64,000 bases of DNA from Mycobacterium stomatepiae. Lineage in GTDB: Bacteria > Actinomycetota > Actinomycetes > Mycobacteriales > Mycobacteriaceae. The number at the start of each line of letters is the position of its first letter. The stretch's first letter is position 1. Location of the stretch: contig NZ_AP022587.1 of assembly GCF_010731715.1 (NCBI RefSeq), positions 682,001-746,000 on the forward strand, in the 5' to 3' direction. The notes under the pieces were generated by a model. That model had not been told where the DNA came from. It saw only the letters and a list, made by a program, of their open reading frames with translations, and made no database searches. This document shows, piece after piece, positions 10,027-17,648 of this stretch. A program made the position numbers and the translations under genes.

Positions 10027-11262
10027 ATGGTGGTCAAACGACGCATGCCCAAAGCCCGTGACCTGGCTCCGCTGATGCAGTTCAAGCGGCCTGTGTTCGA
10101 CGCGACCAGGCGCCGGCTCGACGCGGCCTTCACGATCGACGATCTGCGTCGCATCGCCAAGCGGCGGACCCCGAAGGCGGCATTCGACTACACCGACGGC
10201 GCGGCCGAGGACGAGCTGTCGCTCGAACGTGCCCGACAAGCCTTCCGCGACATCGAATTTCATCCGACGATCCTGCGCGACGTCAGCACTGTGACCACCG
10301 GGTGGGACGTGCTGGGTCTGCCCGTGGCGTTGCCGTTCGGCATCGCACCGACCGGTTTCACCCGGTTGATGCAGACCGAAGGCGAGATCGCCGGCGCCGC
10401 CGCGGCGGCCAGGGCCGGCATCCCGTTCGCGCTCTCCACGCTCGGCACCTGCGCGATCGAAGACCTGGTGACCGCGGTCCCGCAGGGCCGCAAATGGTTT
10501 CAGCTGTACATGTGGAAGGACCGCGAGCGGTCGATGGCGCTGGTCAAACGCGCCGCCGACGCGGGATTCGACACCCTGCTGGCCACCGTCGACGTGCCGG
10601 TCTCCGGAGCGCGGTTCCGGGACAACCGCAATGGCATGACGATCCCGCCGTCGTTGACGCTGCGGACCGTGCTCGACGCGGTGCCGCACCCGAAATGGTG
10701 GTTCGACCTACTGACCACCGAACCGCTGGCGTTCGCGTCGCTGGATCGCTGGCCGGGCACCGTCGGCGAATACCTCAGCACGATGTTCGACCCCAGCCTG
10801 ACCTTCGACGACCTGGTCTGGATCAAGCAGCAATGGCCCGGCAAGCTCGTGGTCAAGGGCATCCAGACGCTCGAAGATGCGCGCGCCGTGGTGGAGCGCG
10901 GTGTCGACGGCATCGTGCTGTCCAATCATGGTGGGCGCCAACTAGATCGGGCCCCAGTGCCCTTTCATCTATTGCCGGTGGTGGCCCGCGAACTCGGCAA
11001 GGACACCGAGGTCGTGGTGGACACCGGCATCATGTCGGGCGCCGACATTGTCGCGGCGATCGCGCTCGGGGCGCGGTTCACGCTCGTTGGGCGGGCCTAC
11101 CTGTACGGGCTGATGGCCGGCGGCGAGGCGGGGGTCAACCGCGCGATCGAAATCCTGGAGAGCGGGATACTGCGCACGATGCGGCTGCTGGGTGTGAGGA
11201 GCCTCGAGGAGCTTTCACCCGCGCACGTCACGCAGCTGCGGCGGCTCGGACCGGTCGGGTAA
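10027..11262 (+). CDS. lldD2: FMN-dependent L-lactate dehydrogenase LldD2
   Basis: Protein of 411 aa, closely similar to M. tuberculosis LldD2 (414 aa). It belongs to the alpha-hydroxyacid oxidase family, which oxidises L-lactate to pyruvate and feeds the respiratory chain. Visible family features are the FMN-binding [13 protein letters not shown] segment, LSTLGTC, the active-site [14 protein letters not shown] and the C-terminal phosphate-binding [24 protein letters not shown] segments. The start at 10027 ([13 protein letters not shown]) aligns with the known N-terminus; an ATG at 10009 would add six residues. It is divergent from the DUF1810 gene. LldD2 is the functional lactate dehydrogenase for growth on host lactate in M. 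tuberculosis. Confidence 0.94.
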   Translation: MVVKRRMPKARDLAPLMQFKRPVFDATRRRLDAAFTIDDLRRIAKRRTPKAAFDYTDGAAEDELSLERARQAFRDIEFHPTILRDVSTVTTGWDVLGLPVALPFGIAPTGFTRLMQTEGEIAGAAAAARAGIPFALSTLGTCAIEDLVTAVPQGRKWFQLYMWKDRERSMALVKRAADAGFDTLLATVDVPVSGARFRDNRNGMTIPPSLTLRTVLDAVPHPKWWFDLLTTEPLAFASLDRWPGTVGEYLSTMFDPSLTFDDLVWIKQQWPGKLVVKGIQTLEDARAVVERGVDGIVLSNHGGRQLDRAPVPFHLLPVVARELGKDTEVVVDTGIMSGADIVAAIALGARFTLVGRAYLYGLMAGGEAGVNRAIEILESGILRTMRLLGVRSLEELSPAHVTQLRRLGPVG

Positions 11263-11351
11263 CCGGCGGGAATCGCCGCGGATGCGAATGAGTTGGAGTA
11301 CGCGCGCCGCCAGCGGTTGCGGGCCCCTGTGAAACCTGCCAAGGTGGTGAC

Positions 11352-11900
11352 GTGAAATTCGGGTTCGTGTGCGGCCGGGCCTGCCTCAACTTCGCCGGCA
11401 CGATGAAACACCGCTACACCTCGCGCGAGGAGGGGATGACCAGTCCGCAGCTCCTCTCGGAATGGGCCGTTCAGGCCGGGCTGGTGGACTCCGGTATCGA
11501 GGTCAGCGACCAGGATCTCGCCACCGCGATCGAAGTCCGCGAAGCCATCTTCCGGACCGCCACCGCGCGGCTGGACGACCGCCAGCCGGAGCCGGCCGAC
11601 GTCGACCTGCTCAACCAGCGGGCGGCGCAACCTCAGCTGACGCCACGACTGCTCGTCAACGGCGGCACCTGCCGCGAGGGCACCGCGCCGCAGCTGATTG
11701 CCAGCCTGGCCGCGGATCTGCTCGACCTGCTCGCCGGGCCCGGCATCGCCAACGTCAAGCGGTGCGACCACCCGAACTGCTCGTTGCTCTACATCGACTC
11801 CTCACGGGCCAAGAATCGCCACTGGTGCGGCATGGCCACCTGCGGCAACAAAGCCAAGGTCCAGGCCTTCCGTGCCCGCCAGCGCGCTGCGGCCAATTGA
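11352..11900 (+). CDS. ABATE/CGNR zinc-finger regulator
   Basis: Protein of 182 aa. Residues 1-125 match the stress-induced ABATE-type domain (N-terminal MKFGFVCGRACLNFAGT and the ATAIEVREAIF helix). The C-terminal 45 residues form a CGNR zinc finger: CDHPNC ... RHWCGMATCGNKAKV, with the four cysteines and the CGN(K) signature. Such proteins are presumed DNA-binding transcription factors. It stands alone between lldD2 (90 bp upstream, same strand) and lon (about 110 bp downstream). Target genes are unknown. Confidence 0.88.
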   Translation: MKFGFVCGRACLNFAGTMKHRYTSREEGMTSPQLLSEWAVQAGLVDSGIEVSDQDLATAIEVREAIFRTATARLDDRQPEPADVDLLNQRAAQPQLTPRLLVNGGTCREGTAPQLIASLAADLLDLLAGPGIANVKRCDHPNCSLLYIDSSRAKNRHWCGMATCGNKAKVQAFRARQRAAAN

Positions 11901-11978
11901 AGGCCAACTGACCTAGTCGTCGACCGACGTCACACCCGAGGCCGGAGTTTGGTGGGGAACAAAAGGCACTCGGCAAAG

Positions 11979-11999
11979 GTTGAGCGCAGCAGACTAAAC
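11979..11999. promoter_or_regulatory. HAIR-like inverted repeat upstream of lon
   Basis: GTTGAGC-N7-ACTAAAC is compared with the HspR element CTTGAGT-N7-ACTCAAG. Each half matches at 5 of 7 positions and the 7-nt spacing is exact. The repeat ends 14 bp before the lon ATG, where HspR could block transcription or initiation. HspR is known to control lon in Streptomyces. For this genome the assignment is inference from an imperfect match. Confidence 0.45.
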
Positions 12000-12012
12000 C
12001 TTTGGAGTGCAG

Positions 12013-14343
12013 ATGTCTGAATCTAAATCAGTGCCGGTGCTGTTCGTCACCGACACGATCGTGTTGCCCGGAATGGTGGTTCCGATCGAGCTGGACGATG
12101 CCGCGCGGGCGGCCATCGACGCGGCGCGGGCCAGCGAATCGGGTGAACTGCTGATCGCCCCGCGGCTCGAGGACCGGTACCCGTCGCACGGCGTCATCGC
12201 AAAGATCCTGCAGGTTGGACGCATCGCCGGCAGTGGCGGCACCGCGGCCGTCGTGCGTGGCGAGCGCAGGGCGCAGATCGGCGCCGGAGCCACCGGCCCG
12301 GGCGCGGCGCTGTGGGTCGAGGTGACCGAGGTCGCCAACACCGAGCCCACCGACGAGGTGAAAACTCTTGCGGCGGAATACAAGAAGCTGCTGCTGGCCA
12401 TGCTGCAACGGCGCGAGGCCTGGCAGATCATCGACTACGTCAACAGCCTGACCGACCCGTCGGCGCTGGCCGACACGTCGGGATACGCCTCGTATCTGAC
12501 CGATGTGCAGAAGCGCCAGCTGCTGGAGACCGTGGACGTCGCCGAGCGGCTGCGGGTGCTGATCGACTGGACCAGCGATCATTTGGCCGAAGTCGAGGTC
12601 AACGACAAGATCGCCGAGGACGTCCGCGACGGCATGGAAAAGACGCAGAAGGAGTTCCTGCTGCGCCAGCAACTCGCCGCCATCCGCAAGGAGCTGGGCG
12701 AGGGCGAACCCGACGGGTCCGACGACTACCGCGCCCGAGTGGAAGCCGCCGACCTGCCCGACAACGTCCGCGAGGCCGCGCTACGCGAGGTCGGAAAGCT
12801 GGAACGCTCCAGCGACCAGAGCCCGGAGAGCGGCTGGATACGTACCTGGCTGGACACCGTGCTGGACCTGCCCTGGAGCGTGCGCACCGAGGACTCGACC
12901 GACCTCAAGGCGGCCAGGGCGATACTGGATGCCGACCACCACGGACTGGACGATGTCAAGGACCGCATCGTCGAATATCTGGCCGTGCGGTCGCGGCGGG
13001 CTCAGCGGGGTCTGCAGGTCGTCGGCGGTCGCGGCTCCGGTGCCGTGATGGTGCTGGCCGGCCCGCCCGGTGTTGGGAAGACATCGCTGGGCGAGAGCGT
13101 GGCCAGGGCGCTGGGCCGCAAGTTCGTCCGTGTCGCCCTGGGTGGCGTGCGCGACGAGGCCGAGATCCGCGGGCACCGGCGCACTTATGTGGGTGCGTTG
13201 CCCGGAAGGATCGTGCGCGCGATCGGCGAGGCGGGATCGATGAATCCCGTTGTGTTGCTGGACGAAATCGACAAGGTCGGTTCCGACTATCGCGGCGACC
13301 CGAGCGCGGCGCTGCTCGAGGTGCTGGACCCGGCGCAGAACCACACATTCCGCGACCACTACCTGGATCTGGACCTCGACCTGTCCGACGTCGTGTTCTT
13401 GGCCACCGCCAACGTGATCGAAAACATCCCGTCGGCGCTGTTGGACCGCATGGAGTTGGTGCAGATCGACGGTTACACCGAAGACGACAAGGTCGCCATC
13501 GCCCGCGAATACCTGCTGCCGCGGCAACGGGAGCGGGCGGCGCTGACCAGCGACGAGGTCACCGTCACCGACGCGGCGCTGCGCAAGATCGCCGCCGACT
13601 ACACCCGCGAGCCGGGGGTTCGGCAGTTCGAGCGGCTGCTGGCGAAGGCGCTGCGCAAGGTGACCACGAAGATCGCCGAAGGCGGGCCGGAGAACGGGGT
13701 AATCGTCGACGAACCCGAGCTGGTGGATTACCTTGGCAGGCCGCGGTTTACACCGGAATCGGCGGAACGCACCGCGGTGCCCGGCGTTGCCACCGGACTG
13801 GCCGTCACCGGCTTGGGCGGCGATGTGCTCTACATCGAAGCCGGGGCAACCGACGGCGAACCCGGGCTGCAGCTGACCGGTCAACTCGGCGACGTGATGA
13901 AGGAATCCGCCCAGATCGCGCTGTCCTACGTCCGCTCGCACGCTACCGAGTTGGGCGTCGACCCGAAGGTGCTGGACCGGCGCATCCACGTGCACGTGCC
14001 CGCGGGCGCGGTGCCCAAGGATGGCCCGTCGGCCGGTGTCACGATGGTCACCGCGCTGGTGCCGATGGCCGCCGGACGTCAGGTTCGCTCCGACGTCGGC
14101 ATGACCGGCGAGGTCACCCTGAACGGCCGGGTGCTGCCGATCGGCGGTGTCAAGCAGAAGCTGTTGGCGGCCCAACGTGCCGGTCTGTCAACGGTTTTCA
14201 TCCCGCAGCGCAACGAGCCGGATCTGGATGACGTGCCGGCCGAAGTGCTCGAGGCGCTGACCGTCAGGCCGATGACCGATGTCGCGGAGATCGTGGCGCT
14301 GGCATTGGAACCGACGGCACCGGCTGCCACCGCTGCCGCGTAA
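12013..14343 (+). CDS. lon: ATP-dependent Lon protease
   Basis: Protein of 776 aa, the normal length for actinobacterial Lon. The order is an N-terminal substrate-binding domain (LFVTDTIVLPGMVVPIEL), a central coiled coil, and the AAA+ module with Walker A GPPGVGKTS (Lys356) and Walker B VVLLDEIDKV. The C-terminal peptidase carries the catalytic dyad Ser673 (PKDGPSAG) and Lys714 (GGVKQK). Lon degrades misfolded and regulatory proteins in the cytosol. The ATG at 12013 with GGAG at 12004-12007 is preferred to a GTG two codons earlier. M. tuberculosis lacks lon, whereas M. smegmatis and others have it. A hairpin follows the stop codon. Confidence 0.97.
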   Translation: MSESKSVPVLFVTDTIVLPGMVVPIELDDAARAAIDAARASESGELLIAPRLEDRYPSHGVIAKILQVGRIAGSGGTAAVVRGERRAQIGAGATGPGAALWVEVTEVANTEPTDEVKTLAAEYKKLLLAMLQRREAWQIIDYVNSLTDPSALADTSGYASYLTDVQKRQLLETVDVAERLRVLIDWTSDHLAEVEVNDKIAEDVRDGMEKTQKEFLLRQQLAAIRKELGEGEPDGSDDYRARVEAADLPDNVREAALREVGKLERSSDQSPESGWIRTWLDTVLDLPWSVRTEDSTDLKAARAILDADHHGLDDVKDRIVEYLAVRSRRAQRGLQVVGGRGSGAVMVLAGPPGVGKTSLGESVARALGRKFVRVALGGVRDEAEIRGHRRTYVGALPGRIVRAIGEAGSMNPVVLLDEIDKVGSDYRGDPSAALLEVLDPAQNHTFRDHYLDLDLDLSDVVFLATANVIENIPSALLDRMELVQIDGYTEDDKVAIAREYLLPRQRERAALTSDEVTVTDAALRKIAADYTREPGVRQFERLLAKALRKVTTKIAEGGPENGVIVDEPELVDYLGRPRFTPESAERTAVPGVATGLAVTGLGGDVLYIEAGATDGEPGLQLTGQLGDVMKESAQIALSYVRSHATELGVDPKVLDRRIHVHVPAGAVPKDGPSAGVTMVTALVPMAAGRQVRSDVGMTGEVTLNGRVLPIGGVKQKLLAAQRAGLSTVFIPQRNEPDLDDVPAEVLEALTVRPMTDVAEIVALALEPTAPAATAAA

Positions 14344-14358
14344 CCGAACGAGTCGCTT

Positions 14359-14397
14359 CCCGGGGGGATGGCCGGAAAGGTTTCGGCCTCCCCCGGG
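14359..14397 (+). terminator. GC-rich terminator hairpin after lon
   Basis: CCCGGGGG at 14359-14366 pairs with CCCCCGGG at 14390-14397, and GGCCG at 14370-14374 pairs with CGGCC at 14384-14388. The result is a long stem with a small internal loop, 16 bp past the lon stop. It has no T-tract, a form common among mycobacterial terminators. Termination has not been shown. Confidence 0.6.
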
Positions 14398-14540
14398 TCC
14401 GGGTACGCCTTCGGGCAGGGGAAAACCGGCCGGGGGGTATTACCTCTTCCCGTTAGTCAGTAGACGCGGGGGTGACGAACAAGAAATCACAGCTGTGACG
14501 TCGCCGAATGGTGGCGTAGCGGCTGGATAAGGAGTTCACG

Positions 14541-14885
14541 ATGAGGTTGAACAAAATCGCTGCCAGCACTGTGATCGCGGGCGCTTTGACGTCCGGTGCA
14601 CTCGGGATGGGGGCCGGGTTGGCTCAGGCCCACCCGAACGACCCCTGGGTGCCGGGTTGTAACGGGCCGGGTGTGAATTGCAACGGGCCCGGCGATCCGC
14701 TTCCGCCGGGACAGCGCGGGGCGCCACCGCCGGGGCATTGGAATGATCCGATCGGCTACGGCCTTCCTGCCGTCTGGAATCCGCCGAACGCGCCGGGCGC
14801 GTACCCGGTGGTGTGGAACCCGAATGTTTCGGCGTGGGGCGTGTACCTCACACCGAATGGCGTGTTCATTCCTTACCAGGGATAG
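14541..14885 (+). CDS. Small secreted proline/glycine/asparagine-rich protein
   Basis: Protein of 114 aa. Residues 1-30 form a Sec signal peptide (MRLNK basic start, hydrophobic AGALTSGALGMGAGLA core) with a likely cleavage site AQA-HPN. The mature 84 residues are rich in Pro, Gly, Asn and Trp, with repeated NGPG and WNPP/WNPN units and two cysteines (GCNGPGVNCNG) that could form a disulphide. The ATG at 14541 has an AAGGAG ribosome-binding site. It resembles a family of short exported mycobacterial proteins of unknown function. It stands alone between two hairpins and is probably monocistronic. Confidence 0.8.
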   Translation: MRLNKIAASTVIAGALTSGALGMGAGLAQAHPNDPWVPGCNGPGVNCNGPGDPLPPGQRGAPPPGHWNDPIGYGLPAVWNPPNAPGAYPVVWNPNVSAWGVYLTPNGVFIPYQG

Positions 14886-14898
14886 CACGGCACTGCGG

Positions 14899-14925
14899 CG
14901 GCCGCCCCTAACACGGGTGCGGCCG
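14899..14925 (+). terminator. Terminator hairpin after the small secreted protein
   Basis: CGGCCGCCCC at 14899-14908 pairs with GGGTGCGGCCG at 14915-14925, with one bulged base and a short TAACAC loop. It is followed by TTCGCGTTT. It starts 13 bp past the stop of the secreted-protein gene, so it is a plausible intrinsic terminator. Confidence 0.6.
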
Positions 14926-15032
14926 TTCGCGTTTAGCGGCCCGACACCGCCTAACGCTCTGTCGCACTTGACAATTGAGCCCGTAACGGCCGGGGATCGC
15001 GCCGGCCTGTTCGCTGTTGCAGAATGGGCGGT

Positions 15033-15422
15033 ATGACCGGTTTTGGGGATCGTAAACGGCAGGTAGTGCATCGCATTCAACGGCTGGTGGTCAATCCGGT
15101 GGGTCGGCAATTGCCGGTGACCATGCTCGAGACGACTGGTCGCAAGAGCGGGCAGCCACGCCACACCCCGGTCGGCGGGCGCGTGGTGGACGACAAGTTC
15201 TGGATGGTCTCCGAACACGGCGAGCACTCCGACTACGTCCGCAACATCAAGGCCAATCCCAGCGTGCGGCTGCGCCTCGGTGGTAAATGGCGCAGCGGAA
15301 TCGCTCACCTGATGCCCGACGACGACGCGGTGCGGCGGCTCGGCGATCTCCCCCGGCTCAACAGCGCTGTGGTGCGCGTGATGGGCAGCGACTTGCTGAC
15401 CATCCGGGTCGATTTGGACTGA
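15033..15422 (+). CDS. Deazaflavin-dependent nitroreductase-like protein (Ddn family)
   Basis: Protein of 129 aa from the ATG at 15033. The split beta-barrel signature PVTMLETTGRKSGQPRHTPVGG, followed by FWMVSEHGEHSDYVRNIKANPSVRLRL, is that of the F420H2-dependent Ddn/FDOR-A family. These proteins reduce quinones, and in M. tuberculosis Ddn activates nitroimidazole prodrugs. The N-terminal basic/hydrophobic stretch may give membrane association. The substrate is unknown. It is followed after 40 bp by the broken TfoX-type gene on the same strand. Confidence 0.87.
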   Translation: MTGFGDRKRQVVHRIQRLVVNPVGRQLPVTMLETTGRKSGQPRHTPVGGRVVDDKFWMVSEHGEHSDYVRNIKANPSVRLRLGGKWRSGIAHLMPDDDAVRRLGDLPRLNSAVVRVMGSDLLTIRVDLD

Positions 15423-15462
15423 CTCGGCCACGGGTGTCGGCGCCGACGATTAGCGTCGACCC

Positions 15463-15794
15463 ATGGCATACGACCGCGAACTCGCCAACCGGATCCGCGA
15501 GCTCTTGGCTCCGCAGCGCGGTGTCGACGAGAAGGCGATGTTCGGCGGCCTGGCGTTCCTGATCGCGGACACATGGCGGTAGCCGCCAGCGGCAAGGGCG
15601 GATTGATGGTGCGGGTGCCGCCCGAGGACACCGCCAAGCTGCTGGATCGCGCCCACGTCAGTCCCATGGTGATGGGCGGCCGCGAAACCCGGGGCTGGCT
15701 GCGGATCGACGCCGAGGGCGTGAAAACCAAACGCCAGCTTGAGAGTTGGGTGTCCCGCGGCGCCGGGTATGCGCGCAGCCTGCCACCGAAGTGA
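15463..15794 (+). pseudogene. Frameshifted TfoX N-terminal domain protein
   Basis: The first 36 codons from the ATG at 15463 give MAYDRELANRIRELL ... KAMFGGLAFLIA and then run into a TAG. The rest of the domain (MAVAASGKGGLMVRV ... SWVSRGAGYARSLPPK) continues one frame over to 15794. The total length of 332 nt is one short of 111 codons, so a single base is missing near 15570 (GCGGACACATGG). The full-length family member is about 110 aa. TfoX-N proteins are related to a competence regulator in gamma-proteobacteria, but the role in mycobacteria is unknown. A sequencing error cannot be excluded. Confidence 0.85.
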
Positions 15795-15830
15795 TGTTTG
15801 TCCGCGCGCGTGGCGGGTACGCGCCGAGCT

Positions 15831-16475
15831 ATGAGCAAGTCCGACGGGTCCAAGCAGTTGGTACGACGCGTGCTGAAGGCCGGCGGGAGGACCTACGCGG
15901 ACGAAGCGGGAATTCGGATCAGCGATAAGCCGATGCCGCTATTCCAACTGCTGGTGTTGTGCATGCTTGCCAGCAAGCCTATCGACGCCGCGATCGCCAT
16001 GTGCGGGGCGCGCGAACTGTTCGAGACGGGTTTGCGCACGCCCAAGGCGGTGCTGGCGGCCGAGCGGCAAACGATGATCAGCGCCTTCGGCCGCGCTCAC
16101 TACGTGCGCTACGACGAAAGCTCGGCGACCCGCCTCACCGAGATGGCGCAGCGCGTCAGCGACGAGTATTTCGGCGATCTGCGTGAGATTGCCGAGCGCA
16201 GCCGGCATGACGCCGCCCTAGCGAAGCGAATGCTGAAGGATTTCAAGGGAATTGGTGATACTGGCGCCGACATCTACCTGCGCGAGGTGCAGGACGTGTG
16301 GACGTGGGTCCGTCCCTACTTCGACGACCGTGCCATCGCGGCGGCCAAGCAATTGGGCCTGCCCGCCGACCCCGTCAAGCTCGGAGCACTCGCGCCGCGG
16401 GCGAACGCGCGCCTGGCCGCCGCGCTCGTGAGGGCGTCGCTGGACGACGACCTGCGCAAGCGGATGGCCGGTTGA
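15831..16475 (+). CDS. HhH-GPD-like (endonuclease III-type) protein
   Basis: Protein of 214 aa. The helix-hairpin-helix region KDFKGIGDTGADIYLREVQ near residue 135 is followed by an acidic YFDDRAI segment. This arrangement resembles the HhH-GPD DNA glycosylase superfamily. The four-cysteine iron-sulphur loop of true Nth is absent, and the usual catalytic Lys/Asp pair cannot be assigned with certainty, so enzymatic activity is uncertain. The start is the ATG at 15831; an in-frame ATG at 15798 would add 11 residues. It overlaps the DUF72 gene start by 4 nt, which implies translational coupling. Confidence 0.75.
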   Translation: MSKSDGSKQLVRRVLKAGGRTYADEAGIRISDKPMPLFQLLVLCMLASKPIDAAIAMCGARELFETGLRTPKAVLAAERQTMISAFGRAHYVRYDESSATRLTEMAQRVSDEYFGDLREIAERSRHDAALAKRMLKDFKGIGDTGADIYLREVQDVWTWVRPYFDDRAIAAAKQLGLPADPVKLGALAPRANARLAAALVRASLDDDLRKRMAG

Positions 16476-17206
16476 CCGTTCGCATCGGCACCTCCGGCTG
16501 GTCCTACGACCACTGGGCCGACGTGCTCTACCCGGCCGGAACGCCGTCCGCGCGCCGGCTGGCCCGGTATGCGGAGGTTTTCGACACCGTCGAGCTCAAC
16601 GCCAGCTTCTACCGCTGGCCCAAGGATTCGACGTTCGAGGGATGGCGTGACCGGCTGCCGCCCGGCTTCGCGATGTCGGTCAAGGCCCACCGCGGATTGA
16701 CTCACTATCGCCGGCTGGGCTCGCCCGAGCCCTGGATCGAGCGCTTCGAACGATGTTGGCACCTACTGGGTGACCGGCACGGTGTGCTGCTCACCCAAGT
16801 GCACCCTGAATTACAGTGCGAGACAGCCTCCTTCGCCCGCCTGGATTCATTTCTGAATCGCATGCCGGCGCAGATCCGGGTCGCCGTCGAGTTGCGCCAC
16901 CTGTCCTGGAATGTCCCCGCCGTGTACGAGTTGCTGGAACGCCACCGGGCCGCGTACGTGGTGATGAGCGGCGCTGGACTGGCGTGCATACCGCGCGCAA
17001 CCACCGATCTGGTGTACATCCGGATGCATGGTCCAGGCTCCGATCCGATCTATACCGGCTCCTATCCGGACGACGAGTTACGGTGCTGGGCCGACCGAAT
17101 TGCCGAATGGGAACGCGATGGCAGGGACGTGTGGATGTACTTCAACAACGATCTGGGCGGCCATGCCGTCCGCAACGCGCTCACGCTGCGGGATCTGGTG
17201 AGTTAA
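16472..17206 (+). CDS. DUF72 family protein (YecE-like)
   Basis: Protein of 244 aa with the TIM-barrel DUF72 signature: VRIGTSGWSYDHW at the start, TVELNASFYRWPK near 45, FAMSVKAHRGLTHYRRL near 70, LLTQVHP near 110 and DVWMYFNNDLGGHAVRNA at the end. The start is assigned to a TTG at 16472 that overlaps the upstream stop (GGTTGA); the upstream reading frame overlaps the HhH-GPD gene and lacks family sequence. DUF72 proteins have no settled function. Coupling to a DNA-glycosylase-like gene hints at nucleic acid metabolism, but that is inference. Confidence 0.85.
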   Translation: MTVRIGTSGWSYDHWADVLYPAGTPSARRLARYAEVFDTVELNASFYRWPKDSTFEGWRDRLPPGFAMSVKAHRGLTHYRRLGSPEPWIERFERCWHLLGDRHGVLLTQVHPELQCETASFARLDSFLNRMPAQIRVAVELRHLSWNVPAVYELLERHRAAYVVMSGAGLACIPRATTDLVYIRMHGPGSDPIYTGSYPDDELRCWADRIAEWERDGRDVWMYFNNDLGGHAVRNALTLRDLVS

Positions 17207-17252
17207 CCGGACGCGAGTACGGTGGAAAACGCGATACGAACGGAGCATCATC

Positions 17253-17648
17253 ATGGCCAGTTCGACTATCTTCGTCATCGTCGGCGGCGGACTTGCCGGA
17301 GCCAAAGCAGTAGAAGCGTTGCGCGACAGAGAATTTGGCGGACAAATCGTACTGTTCGCCGATGAGCCACAGCTGCCCTACGAGTGGCCACCGCTTTCCA
17401 AGGATTATGGCCGGCAAGAAGTCGCTGACCGACTTCACCGTGCAGAACTCGGACTGGTACATCGACCACGACGTCGACCTGCGGCGCGAGTTCGTCGCGT
17501 TCTGGCTCGATGGCGAGAATCGAGTGTTGGCCGGCATGAACGTCAACATCTGGGATGTGCTCGACGATGTCAAAGCCGTGATCCGATCCAGGTCGACCCC
17601 GGCAAGTTGGCCGACCCGCAGTCACCCCTCACTGATCTGCTGGGCTGA
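17253..17648 (+). pseudogene. Remnant of a ferredoxin reductase (Rv1869c type)
   Basis: Three fragments of a 410-aa FAD/NAD(P) ferredoxin reductase survive in 396 bp. The start from the ATG at 17253 keeps the Rossmann motif IVGGGLAGAKAVEALRDR and PYEWPPLSKD. Near 17405 a 2-bp loss shifts the frame to AGKKSLTDFTVQNSDWY. At about 17485 the sequence jumps from DHDVDLR to REFVAFWLDGENRVLAGMNVNIWDV, omitting roughly 270 residues with the second nucleotide-binding fold. Near 17587 another shift restores the first frame for the tail (VDPGKLADPQSPLTDLLG). It cannot encode an active enzyme. It converges on, and overlaps, the broken Rv1868-type gene. Confidence 0.92.
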
